Below are positions 23,821-36,127 of a stretch of 64,000 bases of DNA, piece by piece (the first letter of the stretch is position 1; every line of letters begins with the position of its first letter). A program made the position numbers and the translations under genes. Under the pieces are notes generated by a model. It was given only the letters and a program-made list of their open reading frames with translations, searched no databases and was not told the origin of the DNA. The stretch is from Euptelea pleiosperma (taxonomy: Eukaryota > Streptophyta > Magnoliopsida > Ranunculales > Eupteleaceae). Location of the stretch: contig CM068547.1 of assembly GCA_035048495.1 (NCBI GenBank), forward strand, positions 6,971,700 to 7,035,699. Reading direction: 5' to 3'.

Positions 23821-26343
23821 TTTTTTTTTTTGATAAGTATAACTTTATTAAGAAAGGAAGAGAAGATACAAGGATATGGATAAAGAGGAGGTTGAGAAGA
23901 CCTCCTCAGGACAATACAACAAGCCAAGAGCAAAAAACTGAAAAGAGCAAACTAAGGGACATGTCTATTACAAAGAAAGTCCCAACGGCAAACAAAATCG
24001 TCGAAGATCAATCCACGACATTCCTAGAATACTTTGGCCCTTGATGTTCATAATAATGTTAACCACTGAGTCTTCTTTTCCTTCAAAAATCCTATAATTA
24101 TGTTCTTTCCAAAGACCCCAGCAGATGGCAAAAGGGAGTAATCTCCATAGAATACGCCCTTTAGACGAGAAAGCCTTCGTGAACCAACTCGAGATCAAAA
24201 GTATCAGGGAGGAAGGAAGAATCCAAGCAATCCCAAATTCCGCAAAGAACAAAGTCCACCTCACAATGAATAAAGAGATGATTAACCGATTCCCCGTTGT
24301 ACTTACACATTGAACAAAACTTAACGATAATAAGCTTGCGAGCTATCTAGTGATCCACTGTCAATATCTTATCCAAGGATGCAAGCCAGAAGAAGAAAGT
24401 TATTTTAGAGGGGACTTTGGAACCCCACGCGAAAGTAGCAGGGAAGCTAGCATCAATAATCGGAAGAGACTGTGATACCACGAGCGAACTGAAAATCTCC
24501 CATCTTTAGTCCATCTCCAAGTGTGCCTATCCAACTCTGAATCAGACCGAACTCCGTCCTTTAGACGCAACAATAGACGAGACACATCCTCAATCTCCTA
24601 GTCATTGAGCCCCCTCTTAAAGCAAAAGTTTCAAGTTGTATTATCTTCTCCTGGGGTCTTAACGAGGGATATAGAGCTCATCTTCTTATCGAAAATGGAA
24701 TATAACATGGTTTTAAAAACGGTCGTTTAAACGGTAACGCCCCAAGCCCGTTTCCATTTAAATCGTTTAAACCCGTTTTATTGATTTTGAAAAAAACGGC
24801 CGTTAAAATCGTTTAAACAGCCGTTTAATTTTGAAAAATTTTATGAAAAAAACGGCCGTTAAAATCCATTTTTTTTTTTTTTTTTTTTCAAATTTCAAAA
24901 TTTGAATTTCAGCGCCACTTTTTCCATTTTTTTCCGTTAAAATCGTTAAAACCCATTTTTTTTTATGTTTTTGCCCCTGACCGTTTCAATCCGTTTTAAC
25001 GGCCGTTTAAACGGTTTAAACAGTAACGCCCCCAGTCCGTTTAACCATTAAAACGGCCTCCTTTAAACCTTGGAATATAACTCAGGGAAATCAAGCGTGA
25101 GGGTGGCCTCACCACAACAAAGATCCTCCTATAATCGAACTCTGTCCCCGATGCCCGGCTTGTAGGACACGCCTGCTAGGAACCTCTCAGGGACTTTCAT
25201 GATTCCCCTCCACACACTCCAATAAAAGGGGAGGGAAACCGCTCTATTGTCCAAGTCAAAATTAGAGACCCCGCACTTGCCAGCACATAGCCTTTCTCCA
25301 CAAACCAGATAGTTCCTCCCTGAATTTCCACAATCATTTTCCTACTAAAGCGGTATTCATAGCAGAAAGATTTTGTATTCCTAAACCTCCATGGGTCTTG
25401 GGTCGGCATATAGACTCCCACTTCACCAAATGGAACTTACCAACATCTCATAATCCATTCAAGAGCTCTGGCAATGTTTTTAGGCAAAGTAAAGAGGGAC
25501 ATAAAGAAGATGAGCAAACTGGATAAGTGTTTAATAAGCACCAATTTTCTCCCTTTAAACAAATATCTTGCCTTCCACAAGGCCAATCTGCTGCCAAACC
25601 TATCGATCATCAGATCCCATATGGCTTTAGATCTATAATTGGCCACGAGAGGAAGACCCAAATAAGAAGTGGGTAATACTCCTACTTAACACCCAAGATT
25701 GTCGGCCAGCTCATACATATTGTGCACTTCTCCCATCCCGAACATCTTGCTCTCAGCCATATTAACCCTAAGGCCTGTCACTGATTCAAACCAAACGAGA
25801 AGGCCCCTTAAATACCGCATTTGAGACAAGGAGTTTCCACGGAAAACGAGAGTGTCGTCGACAAACTGAAGATGGGAAATAGGAGGAACCTCAGGGCAGA
25901 CTTCAAAACCAGTAAGTTCCCCTATCTCCACAACTCTAGATATCATACTACCTACGGCCTCATCCACCACGATAAACAAATAGGGAGATAGCGGATCTCC
26001 TTGCCTTAACCCTCTAGAGCTGCGAAAGTAGCCAGCAGGGGATCCGTTCACTAGAATGGAGAAAGAAGCTAACAAGATACACTTCCAGGTCCATTTCCGC
26101 CATCTAGACCCAAAGCCTATCCTGCCCAACATGTAATCCACAAAACTCCAGCTAACGTGATCATAAGCTTTTTCCAAGTCAATCTTGCACACTACCCCAG
26201 GAATACCCGCCTTACACTCGTTAGCTAGAAGAACTCCGCCCACAATTTGTCTGCCTTGCACGAAGGCACCTTGCGAATGAGATATCACCGAATCTAGTAC
26301 CCTGCGAATCCTTGGCACAAGTGTTTTGGCCAGTACATAAATG
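23821..26343 (-). mobile_element. 5'-truncated L1-type LINE with target-site duplication
   Basis: On the minus strand it begins inside the RT domain at about 26340 and ends in a poly(A) tract (T run at 23821). TTTGCACATAA occurs just outside both ends (23810-23820 and 26344-26354), an 11-bp TSD. The RT block (26318-25686) has LEKAYDHVSWSF, RGLRQGDPLSPYLF and FVDDTLVF, where the usual YADD or FADD is FVDD. Further fragments follow down to a zinc-binding RT C-terminal region. It landed in a sequence like one arm of the Harbinger MITE at 20499 and later received the MITE at 24706. Confidence 0.85.
24706..25072. mobile_element. hAT-type MITE, CATGGTTTAAA family, nested in a LINE
   Basis: It starts CATGGTTTTAAAAACGG and ends CCTTTAAACCTTG. 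It is flanked by GAATATAA on both sides, an exact 8-bp TSD. The body is AACGGCCGTTAAAATCG-like. It splits the minus-strand LINE. Confidence 0.85.
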
Positions 26344-26435
26344 TTTGCACATAAATGTTATAAAACTATTTCTATATCATCACTTCCTGACATAATCCTT
26401 TTTCTGTAAAAAAAATTGTTGATCAACATACCTCT

Positions 26436-27010
26436 CCTAAAAAGTAAATTTTATTGAAGAAAAAACAAGACATGCATAGAAGAGGAAAAGAGAAAAAGGA
26501 AAAAAGAGAAGTGGACGAAAACAAAGAACTCAAAACATATGTAAGCTCGTAACACAAGACAAGTCCACCCTACGAACACCTCTTTTAGCTAAATGATCAG
26601 CCAAATCATTTGTCAATCTTGGCACACAATGAGCGAGATGTCCATGAGTGATGCCAACTCCCAGATCTCTTTTTTTTTTGGTACAACTCCCAGATCTCTT
26701 TGATAACATGGAAATTATCCTTTTCTGGATTCTAACAAATGGCATTACTATAATCACCCGTGTCCACTATTTTGTCCAAATTGAAGCCCTTGGCTTATTT
26801 AGGCCTTGAAGAAGAACAAGAGCTTTGATCTTATTTGAGGCACACACTCAAACCAAGCTTGAGAAGACGTAAATGATTCTCCCCTCAAAGTATCAAAAGT
26901 AGTGAAAATACTAGAGAGACTCAAGTTAATGAAGCAAAAACCATCAAAGTTGAGTTTAATTTCGTCCTCCTTTGGAGAGATCAACTCCTTGTGAATGTTG
27001 AAGGATAAAC
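26436..27010 (-). pseudogene. LINE fragment with RNase H domain
   Basis: Minus-strand frames include KLNFDG near 26950 (start of the plant LINE RNase H fold) and RLTNDLADHLAKRGVRR near 26580 (its C-terminal motif). An AATAAAATTTAC-type 3' tail is at 26436 on the minus strand. The frames are broken. Confidence 0.6.
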
Positions 27011-29110
27011 TCTGGTGGGAAGCGTGTATAAGATTTTGGCCAAGACGTTAGCAACAAGAATTCGTAGGGTTTTGTCATCGGTGATCTCGCCAACTCAAGA
27101 AGCTTTTGTTAGGGGTAGATAAATCATGAATGGATAGCTTATAGCTAACAAGTGCATCGATTCCAGGTATAGGGCGAGGGTTCAAGGGATTGTCTGCAAG
27201 ATCAATATGGAGAAGGCGTACGATCATGTTAACTGAAGGTTCCTAGACTATATGCTTGATGGGATGGGCTTTGGAGAGAAGTGGAGGAAGTGGATATGGA
27301 AATGTATTTCTTCAGCATCCTTCTCCATTTTAGTAAATAGGTCCCCAGCTAGCTACTTTAAGAGTTCAAGGGGGCTTAGACAAGGGGATCCGCTATCTGT
27401 ATTCGTGTTCATTGTGGTGGTGGAGGCATTGGTAGAAAGGTCTCTAAAGCCGTGGAAGGTGTGGAGTTAGTATTTTGTGGTGGACGAAGGGGTTCCTACG
27501 ATTTCACATCTTTAGTTTGCGGATGATACCCTTGTCATCCTTGGGGCTCCAGTACCTCAACTAAGGTTCATAAGAAGTATTCTATGCAGTTTCAAAGTTG
27601 TGTCGGGTTTACGCATTAATTTGGTCAAAAGCAAGGTGTTTGGAGTGGGAGAAGTGGAGAACATTTCCAGTTTGGCAGGAATCCTGGGGTGTGGCATTGA
27701 CAGATTAAAAGCAACGTATTTGGGTCTATCTTTAGATGCAAGCTACAGATCCAAGGCTTTATGGGATCCCATTATCGAAAGATTTGGGAGGAAGCTAGCC
27801 ACTTGGAAGTCTAGGTATATCTTCAAAGGGGGGAAATTGGTGTTAATCTATAACACCCTCTCAAATTTGCCCATCTATTATTTATCTCTATTTTCCATCC
27901 CAAGGTGTATTATGAATATCCTAAAAAAGTTCATGAGGAATTTTTTGTGGAATAGCAAGTTGAGGTCCTCAAATACTACTTGTTAGATTGGAAGACAGTG
28001 TGCAATACTAAGCCTCAAGGGGGCTTAGGGATCAAGAACATCAGTCATGAACGAGGCGTGATTGGGCAAATGGTTGTGGAGGTTTGGAGTGGAGATTACT
28101 ACCCTTTGGAAGAAGGCCGTAATGGGCAAATATGGGATCTCGGACTTCGGATGGGATGGCGTAGTGGTTCGATCGCCATACGGTTGTAGTGTTTGGAGGG
28201 GTAAATGAAGATATGTGTGGACTTTTCCAAAGGCGTTCATTACAAGGTGAAGTTAGGGAATAGGATAATATTTTGGGAGGACAAGTGATGTGGAGAAACC
28301 CAAAAACCCCTCTCAAGGAGGATTTTTCAGCTCTTTCAGATAAGAAGAATTGCTTTGCCTAGGATTGTTCTACACTTCTACTTGGGGTGGGCGAAGATGT
28401 ATCTTAGAGATTAGGTTTCAAGAGGAAACTTAACGATTGAGAGATTGAGTTCATGTCCTGTTTACTCTCTCGCATTATAATCTCTCCCTTGGATCAGGAC
28501 AAGCACTATAGATTTGGTCTAGAGATGGCTAGTTTTTGGTTCGATCTTTTTATGAGGCTTTAGTTCTGTCTATCAGTAATATCTATCTGATTTGTTTTGT
28601 CTTCGGATCTAAAATACCTTCCATGATAGCCTTCTTCATGTGGACAACTTCTCTAAATAAGATTTTGACAGTGGATTACTTGATCTCTAGAAGGATGATT
28701 ATTATAGACTATTGTTCAATGTGCAAACATTGTGAGGAATTGGTTCACCATCTTCTTCTTCATTGTGAAGTGGTTAGAGAAGTTTGATATTCATTTTTTG
28801 CAAACTTTGGGATGTCTTGGGCGATGCCAAGTTCTATGTTGGACCTTGTCTTTAGTTGGCACAAAAGTGCTTTCTCTTTTAGAGGGCGAGTGTTGTGGTG
28901 GATTCTTCCTTTTGCAATTTGTTGGGACCTCTAAAAAGAAAGAAATCATAGTCTTTGAAGGCAAGGAAGAAGTGATGGCCATTGTCATTCTCAACATTAA
29001 AGGCCCGATGTATCACTGGTCTAAAGCTTCTGTGGAGTGCAGAGGTCTCTTTTTCGAAGATTTCGTGTTCCGAGGGGATCTCTTATGTTCTAGAGAAGGT
29101 GGTTAGAAAG
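27011..29110 (+). pseudogene. LINE fragment, RT to C-terminal zinc-binding region
   Basis: It begins abruptly with a LVGSVYKILAK-like RT motif at about 27013. It continues with MEKAYDHVN, RGLRQGDPLS, a decayed YADD box at about 27520, YLGLSLDASYRSKALWDP and FKGGKLVLI. A CxxC-rich tail is near 28710 and the 3' end is at about 29110. It is close in sequence to the RT at 23821-26343 and opposite to it. Several stops and shifts make it inactive. Confidence 0.8.
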
Positions 29111-29187
29111 TTTTGCTTCCTTTGATCTCTGTTGTTTTGTTGCTTTAGCCCTCTGCACGACCTCTTAGGCAGTTGTATGCTTTGTAG

Positions 29188-29320
29188 TCAAGACGCAATG
29201 AGGCGCGCGCCTGAGGCGCAAGGCCCACCTAAAGCGCCTTGAAATGGTCAAGGCAAGGCGCCTTTAGTAAGGCACGCGCCTCAGTCTAGGCGCCAGGTGC
29301 ACACCTCACTAAAATACCTA
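29188..29320. repeat. GC-rich GGCGC foldback repeat
   Basis: A dense run of GAGGCGC, AAGGCGC and GGCGCC words that can pair with themselves, in otherwise AT-rich DNA. It resembles simple foldback elements of plant genomes. No TSD was determined. Confidence 0.5.
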
Positions 29321-29753
29321 CTTTTAAAAAATATATATATGTTATTTGGTATATATGTATATTAAAATAACATAAAATCCTTATTCCTAATATGGCCTTC
29401 AAATTCCTTAAATTGACAAAAATTGCTTCTTTCATTTTTCGAATTTTTTTTACTCTATAGGGGTGTTTTGGTCATTCAACATTTTAAAACGATGATGATG
29501 GCGATGAAGCTAATGATTATATTTTAGATGATGATACTGTTAACTAGAACTAATTGTGGGTTATTTGAGATTTTGGACATTTGAGATCTTTTATGTTTTA
29601 TAGCTTTTTGATTACTTGTTTTGTATTTAGATAATGACAATGTTAACTAGACAGTATGACACGTATTCGGGACATGGTACCGACACATATTAGGGACATA
29701 TCCCTCATTTATGCTGATATTTCTTTAAAAAATAAATTTTAACCATCTATATA
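29321..29753. other. AT-rich stretch without a gene
   Basis: Nothing codes here. GATGATACTGTTAACTAGA (about 29530) and GATAATGACAATGTTAACTAGA (about 29630) are imperfect copies about 100 bp apart. Confidence 0.4.
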
Positions 29754-31064
29754 TCTATACTATAGTAGAGAAGCGAGCAGCGTCGTTCTCTCTCCTCCAC
29801 ATCAAGTTGACGTAGCACTCTCCTCATACAGAGTGCCATGTCAACAACATAAAATTCTATTTCCTCTCTCATCCACTTGACTCTACCCTATCTTTTTTGT
29901 CTTTTCCAAAAACACTCCTTGACACTTTAAGTAATGCACCTCAAACATTAAGGACTTTTTAGACTTTCTAACCAACTCAATTTATTTTTCTTAAAATCTC
30001 AATTATTTATTCCTTAATTCTCTCTTTTATTCTTAAATTATTTATTCCTTCGTTCTTAAATTCGTCTTTCTCAACGTCTCTTAATACCCTTTTTATTTTC
30101 CAAAATATAACATTCACAACCTTCTATTTATGTTTCAATCAAAACGTTTATCTCATTACCACCGCTTCCATTATGGCCTTCTAATGGCTTTCCATCTCTT
30201 TCCTTCAATTTTCACAACATTCTATTTTTGTTTCAATTGAAAAGTTTTTCCCATTAACATCACTTCCAATATTGACATCTAATGTCTCTCCATAGTTCGT
30301 TAATAAATAAATGTCCATTGAATTAGCCATTAATTCGGTCATATATAAATATTAGGGTTTAGGCAGGGTTCTCACATTTCCTCTCACCGACTGAGCTTCT
30401 TCGAATGACGAAGACACAAAAGCAAGAGAAAAGCCAATATGGTTCGATATCTTTACCATCTCTTCTAAAACTTGTTTTTTCCTTCAATGAGTCGTCTCTG
30501 TTGAATACTTGATTTGGGCCTCTAAAAGAATTGTTATTCAATTATTTACATTCGTATTTATGTTTAGACTCTAGAATGATTGTTTGTTTATTTGTAGGGT
30601 TTCGATTTTTTAGGATTGTATAAATATTTGAAGGTAAAAACGAATATTATGAATTTTTTTTATTTTCTTCCATTGTTAGCTCTTTTTTTATTTTCTTATA
30701 ATGTTTTACAGGCTATGGGGATGTTGTTGAAGATAGCGAAGAGAGGATTGTGAATAAAAATAATATGAAGATGGGGAGAACTGATGAAAGGGTCGTCACT
30801 ATTATGGACATAGTGGATGTGCTGTTGTGCGATGCTTGAATATAAAAATGAAGATTATAAAAACTTATTTTTTATTTTCTTTCGGTGTTAGCAATTTTTT
30901 TCATTTTCTTATCATGTTTAGAGAGGATGAAGGGAAAGGGAATAGTTAAGCAATTTTTCTGTATTATTTCCCCTACTACAATTAGATGTAGATATAAAAA
31001 TTAATTGTTGTTAGTTTGCATTTTCTATTTCCACCCGTGCTTTAGCACGGGCTTTCATTACTAG
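29754..31064 (+). mobile_element. Non-autonomous Helitron
   Basis: The 5' end is TCTATACTATAGTAGAG, a typical plant Helitron start, preceded by A at 29753. The 3' end has the hairpin CCCGTGC-TTTA-GCACGGG, a short spacer and CTAG at 31061-31064, followed by T. Insertion between A and T without a TSD is the Helitron rule. No Rep/helicase is present. The interior (about 30360-30840) has no protein I recognise. Confidence 0.8.
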
Positions 31065-31672
31065 TTAACCAACTAACCTTAAACAGAAACTCAATTCAGA
31101 TTGTAAGGAACGAAAGCAAATCTAGATTGAACAAGCATCAAGCCAATCTACAAAACCCTAACAATCCCAACCATCAAATACCCAAAAAATATCAGAACAA
31201 GTTCAGATTAACACACCTTATAAAGAGATCGGTGAAGTCGAGCGGGAGCTGGGCAGTCGAGCTTCTCGATCTTCTCTATGATAAAATCTTAAATTCCTCA
31301 ATCACACCTCTATGCATAGGAGACTGCGAGAATACAAGAGTTGCTTCTTTTCCGGAAGCTATTTAACAGGATTTCGAGAAAATTAAGGTTTTTCTTCTGG
31401 TGAGAGCTTGGGTTAGGGACACGAAGGAAATTTTGAGAAGGAAAGGGGCAAAATCTGGTAAATGGAATGGCAATTGTAGGAGTTGAAGAAGGCAAAGATG
31501 GAAGGACTTTGGAGCTGATAAATTTAGCAACAGAAATGACGGGAATCTTCAATTTTTGGTGGCTCTGTTTCTTTCTTTCTTTCTTTTTTGTCTCTGTGAG
31601 AGAGATGGATGGTGGCGAAACGGAAGTTTCCTCCAAATTTAGAGGTATCGCCAGATAAAGAAGAGAAAAGGC
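31065..31672. other. Unassigned stretch with one minus-strand ORF
   Basis: A 108-codon minus-strand ORF (31636-31310) has serine- and proline-rich, low-information sequence and no motif I know. I do not call it a gene. Confidence 0.3.
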
Positions 31673-32053
31673 GAGTAAGACTTTGATGACAGGGTCCTGT
31701 CATCAAGGCCGATGACAGGGTGCAATAGGAGACACGTGGCATATTCTTGGAGGACTCTGACCGTATGGATGTTTTTCCAATCCCTATATGGACCTACAAA
31801 CAAAAAATCAGCTTGATTTGTGATTCCAAACCTTTGGATCTTTGTACCTCAAATAATGGTCAATAATGTGCAAATTTCCCACGGTTAAAATTAACCCATG
31901 AAAACAATTCCAATCCAACGCCTAGAAATTACTAATTGGGCTGATTTTTGGTTTTTAGGTCCACCTAATGATTGGCCAAACATCCATACGGTCAGAGTCC
32001 TCTAAACGTGTTCCACGTGGCAAATATTGTGCCCTGTCATCAAAGTTTTATTC
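31673..32053. mobile_element. Mutator-like MITE, GAGTAAAAC family
   Basis: Ends GAGTAAGACTTTGATGACAG and CTGTCATCAAAGTTTTATTC mirror each other. The flanks AGAAAAGGC and AGAAAAAGGC are a 9-bp TSD with one A slipped. The core is the ATGTTTGGCC-type foldback. Confidence 0.75.
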
Positions 32054-32110
32054 AGAAAAAGGCTTCAGAAATGAGTAAATCTTCTATCACAGCGTTCTGA
32101 CATGCTATGT

Positions 32111-32272
32111 TCACAACCCAAAACACAGGCCATGTGGCACACTCTTAGTGGACGCTTACCATATGGATGTTTTAAGTATGCAAACATTGTCATCACAACC
32201 CAAAACACAGGCCATGTGGCACACTCTTAGTGGACGCTTACCGCATGGATGTTTTAAGTATGCAAACATTGT
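32111..32272 (+). repeat. 82-bp tandem duplication
   Basis: Two nearly identical units start TCACAACCCAAAACACAGG at 32111 and 32193. Each contains a CGCATGGATGTTTTAAG-like word. It looks recent and has no coding content. Confidence 0.85.
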
Positions 32273-32394
32273 GAATACTGTTGGATGTCCCTTGCAAAAT
32301 GTGTTATTTAAACGTTTTAAAAAAAATATATTTTATAAATTAAAAACACGTTTTTCAAGGTGCATTCAATGGTGGATACAATGTTGTAAACAGT

Positions 32395-32482
32395 GCATAC
32401 TAGATTTGTCCGGTCAGAATTGGGATAATCGGTTCTAGTTCCTATCCGGTATCAGTTCCACGGATAGAAATTGACACCCCTA
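32395..32482. repeat. Truncated end of the TAGGGGTGTCAA hAT MITE family
   Basis: It ends ATTGACACCCCTAG after GGTTCTAG and CCGGTATCAGTTCC words like those in 4208-4607. The other end is missing. Confidence 0.5.
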
Positions 32483-32839
32483 GTCCTCAAATAAGAACAT
32501 GATACACATGGAAGATGTCGGCCGATACAAATGTTCGCGTCTTTTAGGCTTCTACAGTCCTATTGGGCGTTTGCAGAAAGAGGTGAAAGAGTGAAAACCA
32601 ACAATTCGTTTAACCAGCATTGGTTTTCGTTCAAAATGATCCTATGCGTCTGTGTGGCCATGTTGTGTGCACTCCCTACAATCAAGTGACCACTTTAAAT
32701 CAGCGCCACCTCACTTGAAACCTGCAACCAAACACTCCCTAAGAGATGTCTTAGGGTGCGTTTAGCAAAACAAAGATAAATAACTTATTGAATTTTATAA
32801 GCTAAAAAGTTAAAAATTTAGTTTGAATGTGTTTCATAT

Positions 32840-33095
32840 TTTAACTTTTGGTTGTTGCGTGCCTTGCTATTGTTTTCGTTTTTAAGTCCTGAGAAGCAAT
32901 GAATCAGAGGTTAACCCGTCTTGCTCAAACCAGCACTCAGGCCAGAGATGTAGTCACCTTATATGTATTAGTTGGAGAAGACTACTTTATTCTTGAGGAG
33001 AAAAATCGGATTCCGTTCTCAGAGACTCCTTTACGCAGCTGCATTGGTTAGGCAAACCCATTTCTCGCCATCGGGATCATGACACCAATGCATGA
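32840..33095 (+). pseudogene. 5' stub of an ankyrin-PGG gene (fifth array member)
   Basis: The leader and first codons match copies A-D. TTTTCGTTTTTAAGTC precedes GAAGCAATG (ATG at 32899), then MNQRLTRLA, a VVTLYVLVGEDYFIL stretch and NRIPFSETPL follow. After that a small deletion shifts the frame, a TAG follows, and homology ends near 33095 at GGGATCATGACACC. Only the N-terminal cap and part of the first ankyrin repeat remain. It shows that the array once extended left of the CACTA element. Confidence 0.8.
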
Positions 33096-33449
33096 TACAG
33101 TTCATTGCCAAAACTTAGATATGCCCAATCGAGCTGATTTTTGGTCTGTAGGTCCATGTAACACTCGGACAAATCTATATAACAAAACAGGGAAAGTTGT
33201 CTCCCCCACTTATCCCCCTCTTAACGGCTTCACAAAGGATGGCCAAGACCTTATCCCCCAATGGACGGTGGATCTCCACCACTCACACCTGATTTTGAAA
33301 AATGCTTTGTCAGGGAGTGCCGTGGGCATGGGCCACCCACTAGTATATATACAATCAGTAGTCTCTAAGAGTTTACACGTGGCACATACATCCGCTGTTG
33401 AGAGAAAAAATTTCCCTCGAGAATAAAAGCCTTGTAATTAAGCATCAAC

Positions 33450-34173
33450 CCAATGTAAGCATTCTTGGTTATCTCGTCGCGGTCGAATATATATAAGGTC
33501 ACCTTTAAGATTTGGCAAGGCAGACAGGCCATTTTTCAGAAAATAAAAAAAAGGAAAATTCTACCCCACGGGTAACCCGGACAAAAATATGTGCGGTTTT
33601 GAGGCTATTGACGATTGGATTGAAGAGTAACACAGTGGATCTCTTGAATCCAACGATCAAAGGCCTCAACGGCACATATTTTTGTCCGGTTATATCAGAG
33701 GGATAGCATGACTCATAAAAAACCAAAAGAATTGATATAACCGGTTTACCAAGGTCTTCGAGTTGTAGGTTACATGTGTTGCATTATTTATTGGAAATTT
33801 TTTCCATATTCAGCACATAAAAACGTGCTTTTGGCACTCTTTCAGGCCCACTGAACCATGAATATTGGCCCACCAATTGATTGGTGATATCTAAACATTG
33901 GATTTGAACTTTTTTCATTGGGTGATTTGTGACCGTTGGATTTGTGCCATTTTTTGGATACTCAGATGGAATGACTATAAATCTCCAATCAGGATGATGT
34001 TTGGTCTGCGATCATTGGGCCATGATCGCCTCTTCAAAAATTTTCTGAGGAAATTTAGACTTTGGATGCAGTCGATGCAGAGGACTCTCGTGGCCCTACA
34101 TGGCGTATTCTTTTCGACCCACTAACCGCATGGATGTTTAGTCAACCCATTGCTGGGTAGAAATGCCAAAAAT
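33450..34173 (+). other. Upstream module of copy A, cut off by the CACTA insertion
   Basis: This block aligns with the upstream DNA of copies B (about 51770-52240) and D (about 61350-61780). Shared words are AAGGTCACCTTTAAG or a variant, ACTCTTTCAGGCCCA, TTGGTGATATCT and GTTGGATTTGAA. Within it, 33554-33706 is a foldback (GACAAAAATATGTGC mirrored by GCACATATTTTTGTC). Module and gene are now 12 kb apart. Confidence 0.65.
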
Positions 34174-34189
34174 CACTACAACAAACTTG

Positions 34190-34450
34190 GCTTATAGCGA
34201 CGGATTTTTAGCGACGGCCAGGTAAAACCGTCGCTACATATTAATATAGCGACGAAAATAGGACCATCCGTCGGTATAGCATTTTTGGCGCCCAAAATAC
34301 ACCGATCTATAGCGACGGCCAGGTGGAATCCGTCGCTAAATAATCATATAGCGACGGCCAAAGTGTGACCCTCTCTACAAATACTATTACCGACGGTCTC
34401 GGCCGTCGCTATATCATACTTATAACGAGGGTCAGGGTGTGGCCGTCGGT
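34190..34450. repeat. 5' subterminal repeat array of the CACTA element
   Basis: About ten copies of TAGCGACGG or its complement CCGTCGCTA and the variant ACCGACGG lie within 260 bp. In En/Spm such subterminal motifs are bound by TnpA. The mirror array is at 45883-46480. Confidence 0.85.
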
Positions 34451-35791
34451 AAAAAGTTCGGTATAAAAAAAAAAAAATTTGGGTTTTCGCGACCCGCGCG
34501 AAAACCCCTTCTCCATCCTCTAACCTGAAACCCCCTTTGGCTCTCCCACCCGAAACCCCATTTCCCATCTCCTCCACCGGAAACCCCCTTCCCCTCTCCT
34601 CCCCCGACGGCTTACGCCGTTTATTTCTGTTGACGCCGTACTAGTGACGCCGTTTGTCTTCTCCGGCGTCGATCGTGCTTCGTCAAGCGGTAACAGGTAT
34701 GTTTTGATTAGTTTTTTTTTTTGTTTTTCTGTTATCTCCTTCCCTAACTTACCTCATGGTTATTTTTCTCACTCCTTAGTGGATATATACACCAAAAATC
34801 GCCCTAATTCATAATCTCTAACCCCATTTATTTGTTAAACCCTCTTTTGAGGGTTTAGGGTAGATATTTAGGAGAAAACCCATGAAACGACTATAATCCA
34901 ACGCTTAGAAATCTCTGATCAAGCTAATTTTTGGTCTGTAAATTTATATATTGGTTCAAGTGCCTTTTGGTTTGGTTCCAACATCAAACCATCAGTTTCG
35001 GTTTCGGTTTCAAGCTGTAGCTCACTCTTTTGGCGTGAGCTAGCACCATTTTTGTTATTCACCATTGCCATCTGGGCCCACGAACCGAACGGATGTTTAG
35101 CCCACCCCGTGGTAGACATTTATACCAAAAATCAGCTTGTGTGATGAGTTTTTGCCGTTGGTTTTAGTACTAAAAAAATGGTTCAATTCAATGGCTATAA
35201 TCACGCCTTAAAAAGTACTAAAAAATCTAATGGCTGGAGATTACCATTCATGGTGATTTTTAGTGTGCATATCCACCAAGGAGTACGCGGGATTTACAGT
35301 CGGGCTTGTCAATGGCCGACATGCTCATGTTGCTTATTTTTTCTTTTAGATTTCTGTTATATTCTGTTATTTATTTATTGATAGCACCATTTTTCCGTTA
35401 TTGTCCCATTTTGGTGTACCTATATTGAAGATGAATCAATGGCTGATTTTAGTGGGTGGATACTAACCGTAAGGATGTGTGCGGCCAATCCCTAAGCGGA
35501 CCTACAAACCCAAAAATAACCCTGATTAGTGATTTCTACGTGTTTGATTGAGTTATTTTCATAGATTGATTTTAATTGATCATGAGATTTTGAGCATTAT
35601 AAATCATTATTTGGGGTACAAGGATCCGAAGGCATGAAATCACTAATCGGGCTAATGTTTGGTTTCTAGGTCCACCTATGTTAAATCCCGTATGAGTGAA
35701 TGATCACATGGACTGAGGTCCAATAGCTAGAATCACACTTTAAAAAAATGCTAAAATCTAATGGCTAGAGATTTTTAATTAAATTGATTTT

Positions 35792-36127
35792 GGGTCGGGT
35801 TCCGGTGACCAACATTTTTTACCAACACCTTGGCTGCATTTTGGTGAGGATGATCTCCTCACCATATGGATAACCCCAACAAAAAATCAGCCCATTCTTA
35901 CATTTCTAACCCCGTCAAATCTGGTTTTCAATTAACACGGTAAAAATCGACGTTCCATAATTCTTTAACTTCTAAACCAGTCTATGAATATCCGAATGAG
36001 TTGAATTTTTGTGAAGATGATCTCCTCACCATAGAGATCATCTTCACCAAAAATCAGCCATTGATTCATCTTCTATGAGGGTGCACCAAGGTGTTGGTCA
36101 AAAATGTTGGTCACCGGAACCCGACCC
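35792..36127. mobile_element. Mutator-like MITE nested in the CACTA element
   Basis: The TIR is perfect for 28 bp (starts GGGTCGGGTTCCGGTGACC). It is flanked by ATTGATTTT on both sides (35783-35791, 36128-36136), a perfect 9-bp TSD. It is the best-preserved copy of the family. Confidence 0.9.

Noticed and set aside
31310..31636. Minus-strand 108-codon ORF
   Set aside because: Low-information composition and no motif; might be a leader exon of a lost gene but I cannot support it.
34344..34577. Short minus-strand ORF near the CACTA 5' end
   Set aside because: It overlaps the subterminal repeats and a C-rich leader; no family resemblance.
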